The notes under the pieces: generated by a model
What the model was told of the DNA's origin: nothing
What the model saw: only the letters and a program-made list of their open reading frames with translations
Database searches by the model: none
In this document: piece after piece, positions 21,211-32,231 of the stretch
How the letters are laid out: each line of letters begins with the position of its first letter
Position numbering within the stretch: the first letter of the stretch is position 1
Made by a program: the position numbers and the translations under genes
DNA from: Pascua guehoae
Lineage: Eukaryota > Basidiomycota > Tremellomycetes > Trichosporonales > Trichosporonaceae
NCBI GenBank assembly: GCA_001600415.1
Contig: BCJX01000002.1
Location: forward strand, 1,620,255 to 1,684,254
Reading direction: 5' to 3'
Length of the DNA stretch: 64,000 nt

Positions 21211-23299
21211 ATGCACAACGGCGACCTCGTGAGTGCAAACGTTGCTGGCGTGCATGTCACTGTCGGCCCCCTTTGTCATGCCTTGGCACGGCAGAATGCC
21301 CGCGCCAAGGTCGGCGGGGGCTCGCTCCCTTGACCGTGTGGTATCGGGCCGGGCACCGAGGTCGACTCGATTCCATCTCGAACAATGTTGTCATGGGGAC
21401 AAAAGGCAGCTGACTCTACGCCAGGCCGCAAAGAAGGCTGCGCTGTCCAAGGCCCTGTCTGCCGCCTACCTCGAGCACCAGATTGCCGACCTCGAGAACC
21501 GCGTCAACGCTATTGGAGTGGATGGCGGCGATGCGGAGCGGCACGTAGGCGGCGGCGGTGGTGGCGGCGCGGGTACCGGGTTTGGCGGTGGCTTTGGAGG
21601 CGGCGGCGGCGGTGGCGGCGGGTGGGGGGTCGGTGGAGGAGTGGATCCCAGTACACCTCGGCACAAGCGGGGCGACTCGCGGGGGCGAATTGACGACTCA
21701 TCGTCCGAGTCTGCAGACGACGAGTGGCGCGTTGCTGTCGTCGACGTGAGTGCGCTCATGTGGGCGCCGCGGAGCGTACGGCGCCTTGTCCACCGGGGGT
21801 TTGAGGTGATTGTGCCGCTCGACGCGCTGCGGACGCTCGACATGCTCAAAAAGGGCGGGTCGCCCGTGGCCGTCGCTGCGCGGTCGGCGACACGGTTTGT
21901 CGAGCACGCCGCGCGCCACTGGCGACCCGTGAGCGCCGACCCGAGCCTGGCCGTCCAGGCCGGCACAGACTACAAGAAGGGCCGTGGGCTGCGGATGCAG
22001 CGCGACGACGAGAGCCACGCCCCCGCGGCCGCCACGGGCGACGAGGACATGACCCCGCCGCCGAAATGGGTCGCGTCCGTCCTCGGGTGCGCCGCGTACT
22101 TTACCTCGATTGCGCGCGCAGAGGACGCCGCAGCCGACAATGGCGCAGAGTGGGACGAGCCCCGGCCCGCAGTGTACATTGCCCACCCGCCGCTCAGCGC
22201 AGAGGTGGGGCCCAACCCCGTCGACGAACGGTCCAATGCTCCCCCGCCCCTGGCGCAGAGCTATGCCGACCGCGCCGAGGGATACACGCTCTCACTCGAG
22301 GCGGGCCGGTTCGAGCTCGGCCTCGAGGTCCTCCGCGACGACGAGGGCGACGACGACGAGCCACCCCGTCCCCGCCGCGGCCGCCACGGACACGCACACA
22401 CACACGGACATGGGCATGGACATGGGCACGCGCACGGATTTGGCCATGGCCATGGCCACGGCGATAGAGGCCCACACAGTTTCGGCCCCGGCCACCGCGG
22501 GCGCGGGAGGGGCCGCGGCCGTGGCCTCCCCGACCGCCCAGGCGACCGCGAGCCAGAGCGTGAAGTCAAGATCCTCCTTCGCCGCCCGGACCCCGAGCCC
22601 GCGAGCCCAACAACGCCGACGACCGCCGCGACCGCGACTGCCCCGCCGCAGTACTCGCCCCCACCCCCGACGCAGGGCCAGGGCCAGGGACAGGGCGTGG
22701 GCCAGAACAAGGGCCCCACCGACGCGCCGCAGCTGTTCGACGACCGCAGCGGTGGCGGTGGTGGTGGTGGTGGTGGTCGCGGACGTGGCCGGGGGCGTGG
22801 TGGCGGCGGACGTGGACGTGGACGCGGGGGGCACGGGAACGCCGATCGCGGCGGGGGGTTTACCCTCCTCCAGCGCCCTGGGACGCTCGTGCACCGCCTC
22901 GAGGGCGCGGCTGGGGCGGGTGCTGGTGCGGGTGCTGGTGCTGGCGCGGGCGCAGGTGCTGGAGCTGGAGCTGGTGCAGGCGCTGGCAAGGGCGCGTTCA
23001 ACGACCGCAGCGACCGCGGCGACCGCGACCGCAATGACCGCAGTGACCGCCGCGAACGTCACCGCCACCGTGACCGTGACGGCGACCGCGACGGGGACCG
23101 CAGCGCCGAGTCTGGCCGCGAGCGCCACAGCCACAAGCATCAGCACCACGCACACAGCCGCTGGTCGCCTCCGCACTCTGGCGGCGGCGGCGGGCGCCCG
23201 TTCTGGCCCCGCCGCGCTTACGCGTCTGCAGATGCCGACGAGCCGTCTCCACCGCCCCCGCCGGCGCCGCGCGTAATGCTCCTCCAACGTCCTCGGTAA
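21211..23299 (+). CDS. PIN-like domain protein with RGG, His-Gly and Ala-Gly repeat regions
   Basis: Exons 21211-21228 (six codons) and 21425-23299 give 630 aa. A short helical start (SKALSAAYLEHQIADLENRV) leads into a Gly run, then a PIN-like fold from about residue 108. VAVVDVSALMWAPRSVRRLV places an acid at Asp113, and VIVPLDALRTLDMLKKGG and SPVAVAARSATRFVE follow, resembling the Nmd4/SMG6 PIN group from memory. The strand where PIN nucleases keep later acids reads AVYIAHPPLSAEV, with no Asp, so catalysis may be lost. The C-terminal 300 residues are low complexity: a His-Gly tract (about 327-355), two RGG/GRG blocks, a (GA)n run and an RD/RS-rich part. Three LL(Q/R)RP motifs are spaced through it, one at the very C terminus. 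A role in RNA binding or decay is inferred only. Confidence 0.8.
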
Positions 23300-24247
23300 C
23301 AATGGCCCAATTCTACTTTATCGACTGCGACCGGGCGTCCCCATGGGCGGGGTGTCACCTCGCGCACGTGCTTGGCTCACGTCTCCACGCGTTGGCACTG
23401 GCTTGCAACTGCCTCGGGGTCGGTGCGCGAATGCCTGAGGCGGATGCCTGGAGCGGGCGACAGGGAGCGGCGGGCGAACAGACCAGACGTGATCGTCCGG
23501 CCAACGTGCTCAACACTGAGCGGTGCGGTGCGGGTACTGGTACCGGTACCGGTACCAGGGCTGGTATCGTGCTGGTACCAGTGCTCGTTTGTGCTCGTCG
23601 TGCTCGTTCTTGTGCTCGTGCGCAGCATCCGACCCCACCTTCGGTACCCGACAATGATCCGCCCTACCCATCAGGATCCACAGGCTCCACCATGACGGCT
23701 CCGCTGCCACCTCTCCTCTCGCCCGATGGCACGCGAGTATCTACATAGTACCTATGCATGCTGCCTCCATTCCTCTTTCTTTCGCGGCCTTGTTGGCTCG
23801 AGCACACGTGCAGCGGTCACTCGTGGACGTGCAGGAGCGCGCATCGCGCATAGCCAGCCCTAGCAAGGCACGCATCCACCCACACCCACCCACCCACTCG
23901 CAGCCGGTATCCGCGGTATCCTTGCCATTTTACTCGTCCCACGGTTGCCTGATGCCCGGGCCTGAACGCACAGCACGCGCATCAGTGCAAACGACCTGTC
24001 GAAACGGCCCGTTCAGACCGTGCCAAAGTGCCACTCACCCAAACCAAAACCCACCAAACCAAACCTCCACCCTCGACATTATTTTTGCCCCCACCCCACC
24101 AGCCTAGCCACCGCGGTAATTTCCCCCGCGCCATGCGTCACCACCCAAACGGCCCAAACAGCCACAGCCAACAATCAAACCTGCAAACTGTCATCTGGAC
24201 TGTGCCATCTGCCACTCTACCCACTTTCCCCCCCACATCCATCCACC
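23300..24247. other. Intergenic region with GGTACC-rich simple sequence
   Basis: No gene recognised. Around 23520-23580 there is a cluster of GGTACTGGTACC-like repeats. A CACGTG occurs at 23365-23370. The final 300 bp is C/A-rich and probably the leader of the next gene. Confidence 0.5.
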
Positions 24248-24449
24248 ATGCCCGAGATTGCTGTTGGTACGTTTGCGCGTGTTTCGGCGCTGACTGGACA
24301 GAGGTGCCCGAGACTGTTGCGGAGCAGGTTGTCAAGGGTGGGTACGACGGCGGTTTTTGGGTTTGGATTGGTTTGGATTGGTTTGGTGGTTGTGGTTTTG
24401 GGTGTGGTTTGGTTCTGGATGGTTCCTCTGGTTCTGGTTCTGGTTCTGG

Positions 24450-24497
<48 letters not shown>

Positions 24498-26679
24498 GCT
24501 GGTACTGGCCGTGATGCTCGCACTGGCACTGGCACAGGCTGGCGTCTCACGATCCCAACTCACATGCGCGGACACGCTTTCTCATCGGACTCGCGACTCT
24601 GGCACGAGCGACTGCCCACCGGACGCGGGGGACTGGTCCTGCTGCGCTGCGCTTGCTCATGGTTGGGATGGCGGGTGTGGATATGCGTGTGGATGGTCGG
24701 CTGCGAGGGCAGTCGGATGGCAATGCGTGCCGCCCAACCGTGTGCAGCCCAACCGCGTGCAACCCAACCACGCCATTGCCCACTTTGCACAGTGCGCGTC
24801 CTGCGGATGCGGGGGAGGGGTCGAGGTCGGAGTTTGCCGCGCGGGGATGGGTCGAGGTCGTACTTTGGCCTGGGGGGGGAGGCAATCTCGAGGTCGTACT
24901 CCGCAGGGGGTGAGGGCAAGTAGAGTCCGAACGGGCTTGCGCGGCATCAAGGTCGACTGTGAATCGCTGTCGGCTCGCGCAACCCCCTCTGGACACCGGC
25001 CGCCCGCGTCGGCCGTATAGCTTGCCACGGCCCAGAGCCACAGCCCAGAACTGCCCAGAAACACAGCATCCAGAACGACTCATACACCACCAGGACTAAC
25101 ATCCCCCTCCGCTTCCCCAACCCCCCCCGNNNNNNNNNNNNNNNNNNNNNNNNNNNNNNNNNNNNNNNNNNNNNNNNNNNNNNNNNNNNNNNNNNNNNNN
25201 NNNNNNNCCCCCACACACACACCCCACTGACACCCCAGCGGCCAAGGAAAAGGAGATTCTGATCCAGCGGTACGCCGCCGAGCAGATGAACAAGTTCCTC
25301 GCCGAGGTCCGCCCAAAGCTCCGTGAAATCAAGGGCTTTTGGCGCCAGACGCTCGTGAGTGCCAGTGTACCGTGGCGAGTGGCGAGGGTCGGTCGAGGGA
25401 CGAGTGGAGTGTCGCGGGTGTGGCCCAGGCGCAGGCGAATCGATCGGCCTGCACCGTGCGCTTGTTCTTGTGTGTTTGGGGGGATCCTAGCGACTGTACT
25501 GGGCGCATTTGTTTGTGCCCTCTGCGGTGCTCGAAGGATGAACACCACGGCTGCGCCTGCACGCCTGCACACCTGCACACCTGCCCGACTTTACGACTTT
25601 ACGACTTTACGACTTCAGGCTTCAGGCTTCACGACTCCAGGACTTCATGACTCCACGACTTGATGCTCCACGACGTGTGACTGTCCAACGGCATGCCCCC
25701 ACAACGCCTCACCATGCTTCCTCCCTCACTTTCTCACTCCCCCCCGCTGACAATCAGCTACAGAGGCCCCAGTTCGCCGCGTCGACCGCGTCGGACCGCG
25801 AGGCGCTGTCGCACCTCGTCGACATTGAGCTCGTCCAGGACGTCAAGGACCCACGCGAGTACGAGATTGTCTTCGTGAGTTCGAGCCATGACACAATTCA
25901 GCGCAGGCAATGGCTTCAGCACAGGCAATGACAACTAACCTTCCCCGCAGCACTTTGACGAGAACCCGTTCTTCACCAACAAGACACTCAGCAAGAAGTA
26001 CTCGCTGCCCGCCAACTCGCAGCCGGCGCCCGCCGACGGGTCGATCACGCAGGACATGCGTGACTTTGAGCCCGAGCACCTGGTGGCTGAGGTGAGTAGC
26101 GTGGCTGTGAGATGAAGAGAACGTGTTGTTTGTGCTGGGTGTCTCCCTGTTCCATGCAGGTGGACAGCTTTGCGCGTTGCGCGTGGCTGCGACTCGTGCT
26201 AGTGCTTGGTGTGCCCTTGCTTCATGCGGCGGGACAGCTTTGGGTAGCTTTGCCTTTGCTTCCACTGCATGCCTCCACTCTGTCCGACTGCCTCTCTTAC
26301 TGCCTTGCCCAGCACCACGTCACTACCGTTCCTCGTTGTGTCACCCACTAACCCACCACAGGCGACCAAGATCGACTGGAAGGAGGGCAAGGACCTGTGC
26401 GCCGCGCACCCCCGCAAGCTCCCAACCGAGGACGACGACGTCGAGGCGACCTTTGACGGCGACATTGGCTCGTTCTTCCACTACTTTGCGTCCGAGGGCG
26501 ACCTGCTCGACGCGGGCGTCGAGCTGCTCGAGATTCTCTCCGACCCCCTTGCGGCGTTTGACGGCGACGACGACGAGTTTGACGAGCTCGACGAGGAAGA
26601 CGAGGACGACGACGAGGGCAGCATCGACCTCGAGGACGAGGACGACGACAAGCCTGCCAAGAAGAAGCAGCGTGTTTAG
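24248..26679 (+). CDS. NAP/SET-family histone chaperone (SET/Vps75-like), with an assembly gap in intron 2
   Basis: Exons 24248-24266, 24302-24337, 25239-25354, 25758-25874, 25951-26091 and 26362-26679 give 248 aa. The N terminus MPEIAVEVPETVAEQVVKAA leads to the dimerisation helix (ILIQRYAAEQMNKFLAEVRP). The NAP/SET fold follows: IKGFWRQTLLQRPQF, LVDIELVQDVKDPREYEIVF, HFDENPFFTNKTLSKKY and DIGSFFHYF. The tail is strongly acidic (poly Asp/Glu) and ends KPAKKKQRV, a likely nuclear signal. Proteins of this family bind H3-H4/H2A-H2B and help nucleosome assembly or Rtt109-type acetylation. Intron 2 is about 901 nt, includes the 78-N gap and a long GGTTCT repeat. All junctions keep frame. Confidence 0.88.
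24411..24512. repeat. GGTTCT microsatellite inside intron 2 of the SET-type chaperone gene
   Basis: About 15 imperfect GGTTCT/TCTGGT hexamers in tandem. In one frame it would encode Gly-Ser repeats, but it sits between good splice sites and the flanking exons join cleanly, so it is taken as intronic. Confidence 0.85.
25130..25207. other. Assembly gap of 78 N
   Basis: Run of N flanked by a C8 run on the left and CCCCCACACACACACC on the right, inside intron 2 of the SET-type chaperone gene. Low-complexity DNA probably blocked assembly, so the true length is unknown. Confidence 0.99.
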
Positions 26680-27520
26680 AGGCGTGTAGAGCGGGTGGGA
26701 GTGTGAGGGTGTGAGGGTGTGAGAGTAGGCCAGAGTGTGGACAGGGCGGGAGCTGGCTGTCGGGGGCTAGGTGTTCACCGCCGGCGAGCGTGTAGATGCG
26801 CGCCGTAGATAGAGAGAATGGCCCAGTGCAGGGTCAGAGTATCAAAAGCCAGCGTGCGATGAATACAGTGCGCCTAGCAAAGTGTGTATCAGTCGCGCTC
26901 TGCCCGCGGCTGGCACTGATCAAGACCGACGTGGGCGTGGACGTGTGCCTCTGTTGGCTACTGCTGAATGTTGCAGACGGCCAAAGTCGGTGTGTTGCTC
27001 AACTTGGATCCAAGCATTGTACCCTCGCATGGACGCAAAGGCACTCTTGACGTGGGGTGTGACAAAAAGACCTTATGGCGCCTTTTGTCACAGAGCCACT
27101 ACAGCCCTGGTCGATGGCGGAAACTACTTCTACGCAACATGTAACGTCGTCGGGCAGGGATCGAAACCGGCACCCCGCCGAATCGAACCCCGAGCCGCGG
27201 TCGAAGGTCCCAGGGGATCCATACGAACAATTAAGATGAGAATTGATATTACAATTGCCGCAAGCCCCCTGTATGTTGAAAGTTGGGAAACCTGCCTCCC
27301 TATAAGCATTCCCTGGGTGCGGCAAGCACCTGTCGGCATTACGTAAACCTCTCCACGCCACACGATTTCGGCTCTTCTGGCGACTTTGGACGGCGGCACC
27401 AGATGATCCGCAGGCCGCCATGACGGCGTTGACACCGGCGGACTGGACAAGCTCACCCTACGCTCCACTCGTCGCCCTTGCATCTTACACTTCGGATCTC
27501 TCACAACGACGCCCCCGAAA
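26680..27520. other. Intergenic region with one hairpin
   Basis: No gene called. It contains an inverted repeat at 27058-27092 and, around 27150-27240, sequence with tRNA T-loop-like words that does not fold as a tRNA. Confidence 0.5.
27058..27092. repeat. Perfect 10-bp inverted repeat (hairpin)
   Basis: TGTGACAAAA at 27058-27067 pairs with TTTTGTCACA at 27083-27092 across a 15-nt loop. No associated gene or mobile element seen. Confidence 0.7.
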
Positions 27521-28520
27521 ATGCTCCGCGCCGCCGCCGTTTTCCGCCCCGTCCTCCGTGCTGCGCCCCGCGCGGTGCCCGCGAGCTCGCGGCTGCTGCA
27601 CGCCTCGTCGCGCCTGCGCGCCGAGGAGCAGCCGTCCAACCCCTTCGAGGACCCGCGGCTGCTCGAGATCCGCACAAAGATCCAGAACCACCAGGGCGCG
27701 CAGGAGGCGATTGTCAAGCTTGGGGAGGTGATGCGGTCTAAGGGTGAGTTGGGTGGTATCGAGCGAGTCGGGGGGGGGAATGGTGGGGGGCGCGGGGGGT
27801 GGACCCTTGGTAGCCCCAGGGAGATGCCGGGACTGCTGCTGCTGCTGCGAGGGGGTGTGGGAATGCGAATGCTGCGAGTGCTAGGGAGGCTGGGGCTGCG
27901 ACTGCAAGCCAGAGTTCTGAAAGTACTGAGCAGCGCGGCGTGCCGAGTTGGACTCGGACGCCGGGTGTGGCGGGGCCGGGGGGATGCATGGAGAGGGGAG
28001 GGTGTCTGCGAATTCAGTGTCTATGAGATGGTATTCTACTTGTATCGCCAGGTCGGTACGGTACACTGGCCCACTGGACGAGGCCGTCTAGCGCTGCTGC
28101 AAGACACTGTACCACGGGATGTTCCTTGCCAACCTCCTACAAGCGAGACCAGCTACCTCTGCACACGCAAGGCAGCCTGTTCGAACCACAACGCACCTAT
28201 GTCCAGGCTATTATTGCTCACACACAGGCATCGACCTCTCGCAGCCCCCTTCGCCGATGCAGATGCTCAAGCTCGGCATGGACTCTGAAATTCGCGAGGC
28301 GGGACAGGCGGTAAGTGCCGGCTTTTGTCGAACATCCCCGTTCCGCGCTCACAATACAGCTCATGGCCCAGCTCAACGACGCTGGTATCGAGATTACTCC
28401 CGAAGTGAGCACAAGTCTCGGCGGTGGTGCATAACAACTGCTCGTGAACGGGCTTTGCTGACATTGCAGATTGCGCAGTCCATGTTCTCGGCAGTCGGAG
28501 AGGGCAAGAAGGGCGAGTAG
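27521..28520 (+). CDS. Small predicted mitochondrial protein, function unknown
   Basis: Exons 27521-27743, 28228-28310, 28360-28404 and 28470-28520 give 133 aa. The first 40 residues are Arg/Ala/Ser-rich with no acids (MLRAAAVFRPVLRAAPRAV), strongly suggesting mitochondrial import. The mature part is helical and charged: FEDPRLLEIRTKIQNHQGA, LGEVMRSKGIDLSQPPSPM, MLKLGMDSEIREAGQAL, MAQLNDAGIEITPEIAQSMF and a GKKGE tail. I do not recognise a named family, though similar short helical proteins occur in other fungi as far as I recall. All four exons keep frame with standard splice sites. The first intron is 484 nt, the others about 50-65 nt. Confidence 0.72.
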
Positions 28521-29126
28521 ATGTACACATTCATACTGGTAGAAAAACACACTTTCTGTATCTGTGCTGCATGCTGCTGTTTTGTGGTTAACGGGGTTCT
28601 AGCATCCTGCTAGACGTGTGAATGCGAGGAGAGGAGAATGCACGACTCGATCAGGACGCGGATAACCCGCGTCGAGCGTCATGACCATTTGCAGCTTGTG
28701 AATAGCGTCGTCAGCGATTTTGAGCTTGCGCCAAACGGCGGATGTTTTGGGCCCCACAATTGCCACCACAACCAAGGGCAAAGGAAGGCAAAGCGGACCG
28801 AGGGAAGGGGGGCAGGTAACACACGCACCCACCGCCGACCGGCACACGACTTTGACGGTACTCGCTCTCTCCGTCTACTCTTCCACTCCATTCTCCATCA
28901 ACAACAACCAGCACCATCCGCTACTCGCCAGCAGCGACGCCCGTGCCACCGTCGTCAGGCCGTGGGCGTTTGCTGATCGTATCCGCAACACCACCCCTTT
29001 GCCCATCGCCACCGACGTAGCCAGTCGTGCGCCGCCGCGGGCCCGGCCAAATCGACCAAACCTCGCCTCGCACCACACCCACCCAAAGTCGGTCGCCGTC
29101 GCTGCCCCGGGCAACCTAGCGCGGCC
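28521..29126. other. Intergenic region upstream of the DUF300 gene
   Basis: About 600 bp with no ORF of note; the right half is CCA/CAC-rich and likely leader and promoter of the next gene. Confidence 0.5.
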
Positions 29127-31836
29127 ATGTCTGATCCGTCGGTGGCGATTCCGGACCGCGGTGGGGCGGGTGACCACCTTCCCCACTGGCTCCTGTACAT
29201 CTGCGGCGTGTGTACTGCTGTCGGTACGTGTCGAACCGAACCAGATGAGATGAGGCGACGGCCTGTTGCGAGCTGCAGCTGCGCCCCGCCCTCACTCTTG
29301 CGCCTTGTTTTGATTGTGCTTCCCGATTGCGCCGAGGCCGACAGACTCCTTGTCGGTAGCAGGCAGGCATCCCCGTGACCCTCTCACCGCCGTGGACAAC
29401 ATGCTGACGCCCCCAGCCACGGTCCTGTCATTCATATCCATCACCCTGCAGCTCAAGAACTACCGCATGCCCGCTCTCCAGCGCTGCGTCGTGCGCATCA
29501 TGCTCATGTGAGGCGCCGCCCCAGGAGGTAACACGGAAACATACACTGACAAGCTAGGGTGCCCCTGTACGCGTGTAGCTCACTGATTGCCCTCTACTCG
29601 CTCAACGCGGCCTTTTACATTGACGCCATCCGAGATCTCTACGAGGTGGGTGCCCGGCCTACTTACACCTCAACCCACAGCTAACATGCAGGGGTTTGTC
29701 ATCTACACCTTCCTCCAGCTTCTGATCACGTACCTTGGCGGCGAGCGTGACTTGCTTCTCCGCCTCCGCGGACGCCCGCCCATTCCACACACCTTCCCTG
29801 TAAACATCTTCCTCCCGCCCATGGACCCGAGTGACCCGTGGACGCTGCTCAACCTCAAGCGAGGAGTTTTGCGTGCGTCAGCTCTTCACCTCGTGAGTGT
29901 CAGCTGATAGCCCAGAATACGTCCAAGTCAAGCCCGTACTTGTCGTCGTCACGGCAATCTGCAAGGCGACCGATACCTACCACGAGGGCGAGTTTACCGC
30001 CACGTCGGGATATACCTACGTCACGATTGTTTACAACATCAGCATCTGTCTGAGTCTCTAGTGAGTGCGATGAACGCATCAATGTACTCACCATCCCAGC
30101 TGCCTCGCAATGTTCTGGGTCGCTGTCAACAAGGACCTCAAGCCTTTCCGCCCCGTCCGTGAGTGTTGCCCCGCCGACGTCGCTCACTGTAGCCAAATTC
30201 CTCTGCGTAAAGGGCATCCTGTTCTTTTCCTTCTGGCAAGGCGTGGTCATTGGCTTCCTCGTGTCTGTTGGCGCAATCACAAAGGGTGAGCTAGGATGCA
30301 GGGAATTGTAGCTGACAGCAGTCGGAGTCTACACCGACCCAGAGCACATGACTCTTGCCATTGTCGACTCGCTGATCTGCATCGAGATGCCGTTCTTCGC
30401 CGTTGCTCATGTAAGACCTGCCCTCCAATCCCAGCTGACTGGTCTAGCAATACGCATTCCAGGCGTCCGACTACATTGACACGTCGTATGTCCATGTCGC
30501 GCGCCTGCCCTTCCTGTACGCTTTCAGGGATGCCTTTGGCTTCAAGGACGTCTGGGAGGACATCAAGTACACGTTCAAGGCACAAGGCGTATCTTACAAG
30601 GCCTACGAAGCTGCAGACGGCGACCTGCACCACCGTGCAGGGCGACAGCGTCGTATCCGCGCCGGTCTACGGTACGCCAAGGGCGGAAAGGTCAAGTACT
30701 GGGTGCCAGTGCCTGGCGACGATTCTGAACGCGGACCGCTACTCCCCCACAACGGCAACAGCGTTCCAGCGTACACCACAATCTCGCCCGACGACTCGGA
30801 CTCGGATGTGTCGGACGCACCCAGCCTCGACTTTCACTCGGCATCTGACGGCGAGGACTCGCTGTATGTCCGCGCACGGCGAATCGGGTACACTGGGTTC
30901 CCAAACATTGACGTGAGCGGAGAAAACATGGCGCGACGGCGGCGTAGGGAGGAGGACGGTATTCTTGCTGGCCGGTGGGCGCGCGGGGCCGATGTTGGCC
31001 CGATTATCGGTGCGGGAAACGATCCTGTAGGGGCGGCTGGCCCATCAAACGGTCGGGAGCGGCGAAGCGCGCCTAACCTGCGGCGGTCAGATAAGGGTAA
31101 AGGCAAAGCCAAGCTGGGAGTGTATGGAGCGTGGGCGGATCGCGTCGCTCCGATCGACTATGGGGCACCACCACAACCCCGTGTGGCCCAGGTCGAAGAC
31201 GCGCCGTTTGACGGAGAAAACGAGAACCCGGGTGCGTGGCGTTCAGCGGCCGATGAGAACGGCACAGCGTTACGCTGGACCACGAAACGGTACGGCCAGC
31301 GCTCGCCCAGCCCAACTCGTCCTGTGCCACCCGCCATCGACTCGTCGCTCAAGCCCGACCCGGCCACAGATGATCGCGCTCCGTCACCTGGCGTCGCTGT
31401 GCGTTCGGACGCCGTCGATCTCGTCAGCCAGGATGCCCTATCCCCGCCCATCTCGCGCCGTGAAAGCCGTGCCCGCGACAGACCGTCGTTCACTTCACGA
31501 GATCGCGACAGTCCATCATTTTCTCAGCAGACGGTATCTGGAAATGCCAGCCAGCCTCAACGCCGCGACCCCTCTCCGGGACCGAGACTTGAACCCGCAG
31601 CTCCAACTCCCCCGACGGTCCCCACTCCTTATACCCAGCCGCCTCCCCCGCAGACCCCACAGCCCCAGGGACAATCAACACTCTTCACACTCCCAGACTC
31701 GTCAGACTCGTCACCAGAGTCGTCACCCGAGCCGACGCCCCGCCCCTCGCCCACCGCACCGAGCTTCCGATCCTCGTTCCGTGTCCCCTCGTATGCGCGC
31801 TGGGGTGCAAGCGCAGAGGACAATCCATGGGCGTAG
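29127..31836 (+). CDS. DUF300 / organic solute transporter alpha-like (TMEM184) membrane protein
   Basis: Nine exons: 29127-29223, 29417-29507, 29558-29645, 29692-29872, 29916-30060, 30100-30158, 30193-30285, 30322-30410 and 30448-31836, giving 743 aa. The N-terminal 280 residues hold about seven membrane spans. Family marks are ITLQLKNYRMPALQRCVVRI, VPLYACSSLIALYS, RDLYEGFVIYTFLQLLITYL, LQYVQVKPVLVVVTAI and FLCVKGILFFSFWQG. The remaining 460 residues are a hydrophilic, Ser/Pro-rich, probably disordered tail. TMEM184/OST-alpha proteins are linked to solute export or vacuolar and endosomal membranes; the substrate is unknown here. Introns are mostly 34-55 nt with clear branch sites. Its 3' end faces KEL3 across 395 bp. 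Confidence 0.9.
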
Positions 31837-32231
31837 TGGGAGGTGGGCGGTAGCGCACGACCCGAACAGGAATCCCATACTCGCAAGCTTCTCCCGCCGC
31901 ACATGTTGTCAACTAGCTTGGGCATTAGATGCATTATGAGTCGTATTGTTTGGCAGAGGGTATAAGCAAAGAGACACACCAGGGAAGGGACGACGAGCCC
32001 ATATCAGTGCCCTTGGGTAATTGTTGACACGCCCAACAACACTAACAACGTCGCCCACCTACACAAGGTGGCAGGCGTCTCGTTATATCTCTTCTCAATC
32101 ACTCTCTGCTCTTCTTCCCAGATCATGGCGTTGTGAATGCATGAGCTTACAAGCTGTAGATGCCATTGCAGCACAAAACTACACGAAGAGGTCGGACAGG
32201 ATAACCACTGATCCTCCGAGCACTCGGTAGC
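31837..32231. other. Convergent intergenic region (DUF300 gene / KEL3)
   Basis: No gene or RNA seen; it should hold both 3' UTRs. Confidence 0.6.

Noticed and set aside
22292..23302. 336-aa minus-strand ORF over the PIN-protein tail
   Set aside because: Antisense of repetitive GC-rich coding sequence; composition purely reflects the repeats.
24411..24512. Gly-Ser repeat protein from the GGTTCT array
   Set aside because: Flanked by good splice sites; exons on both sides join in frame into a SET-family protein without it.
27150..27240. Possible tRNA suggested by TTCGAT and GGTTCGATTC words on the minus strand
   Set aside because: T stem does not pair, and no acceptor, D arm or anticodon arm can be drawn.
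28165..28205. GTTCGAACC word as a tRNA T loop
   Set aside because: Inside an intron of the small mitochondrial protein gene with no other tRNA arms.
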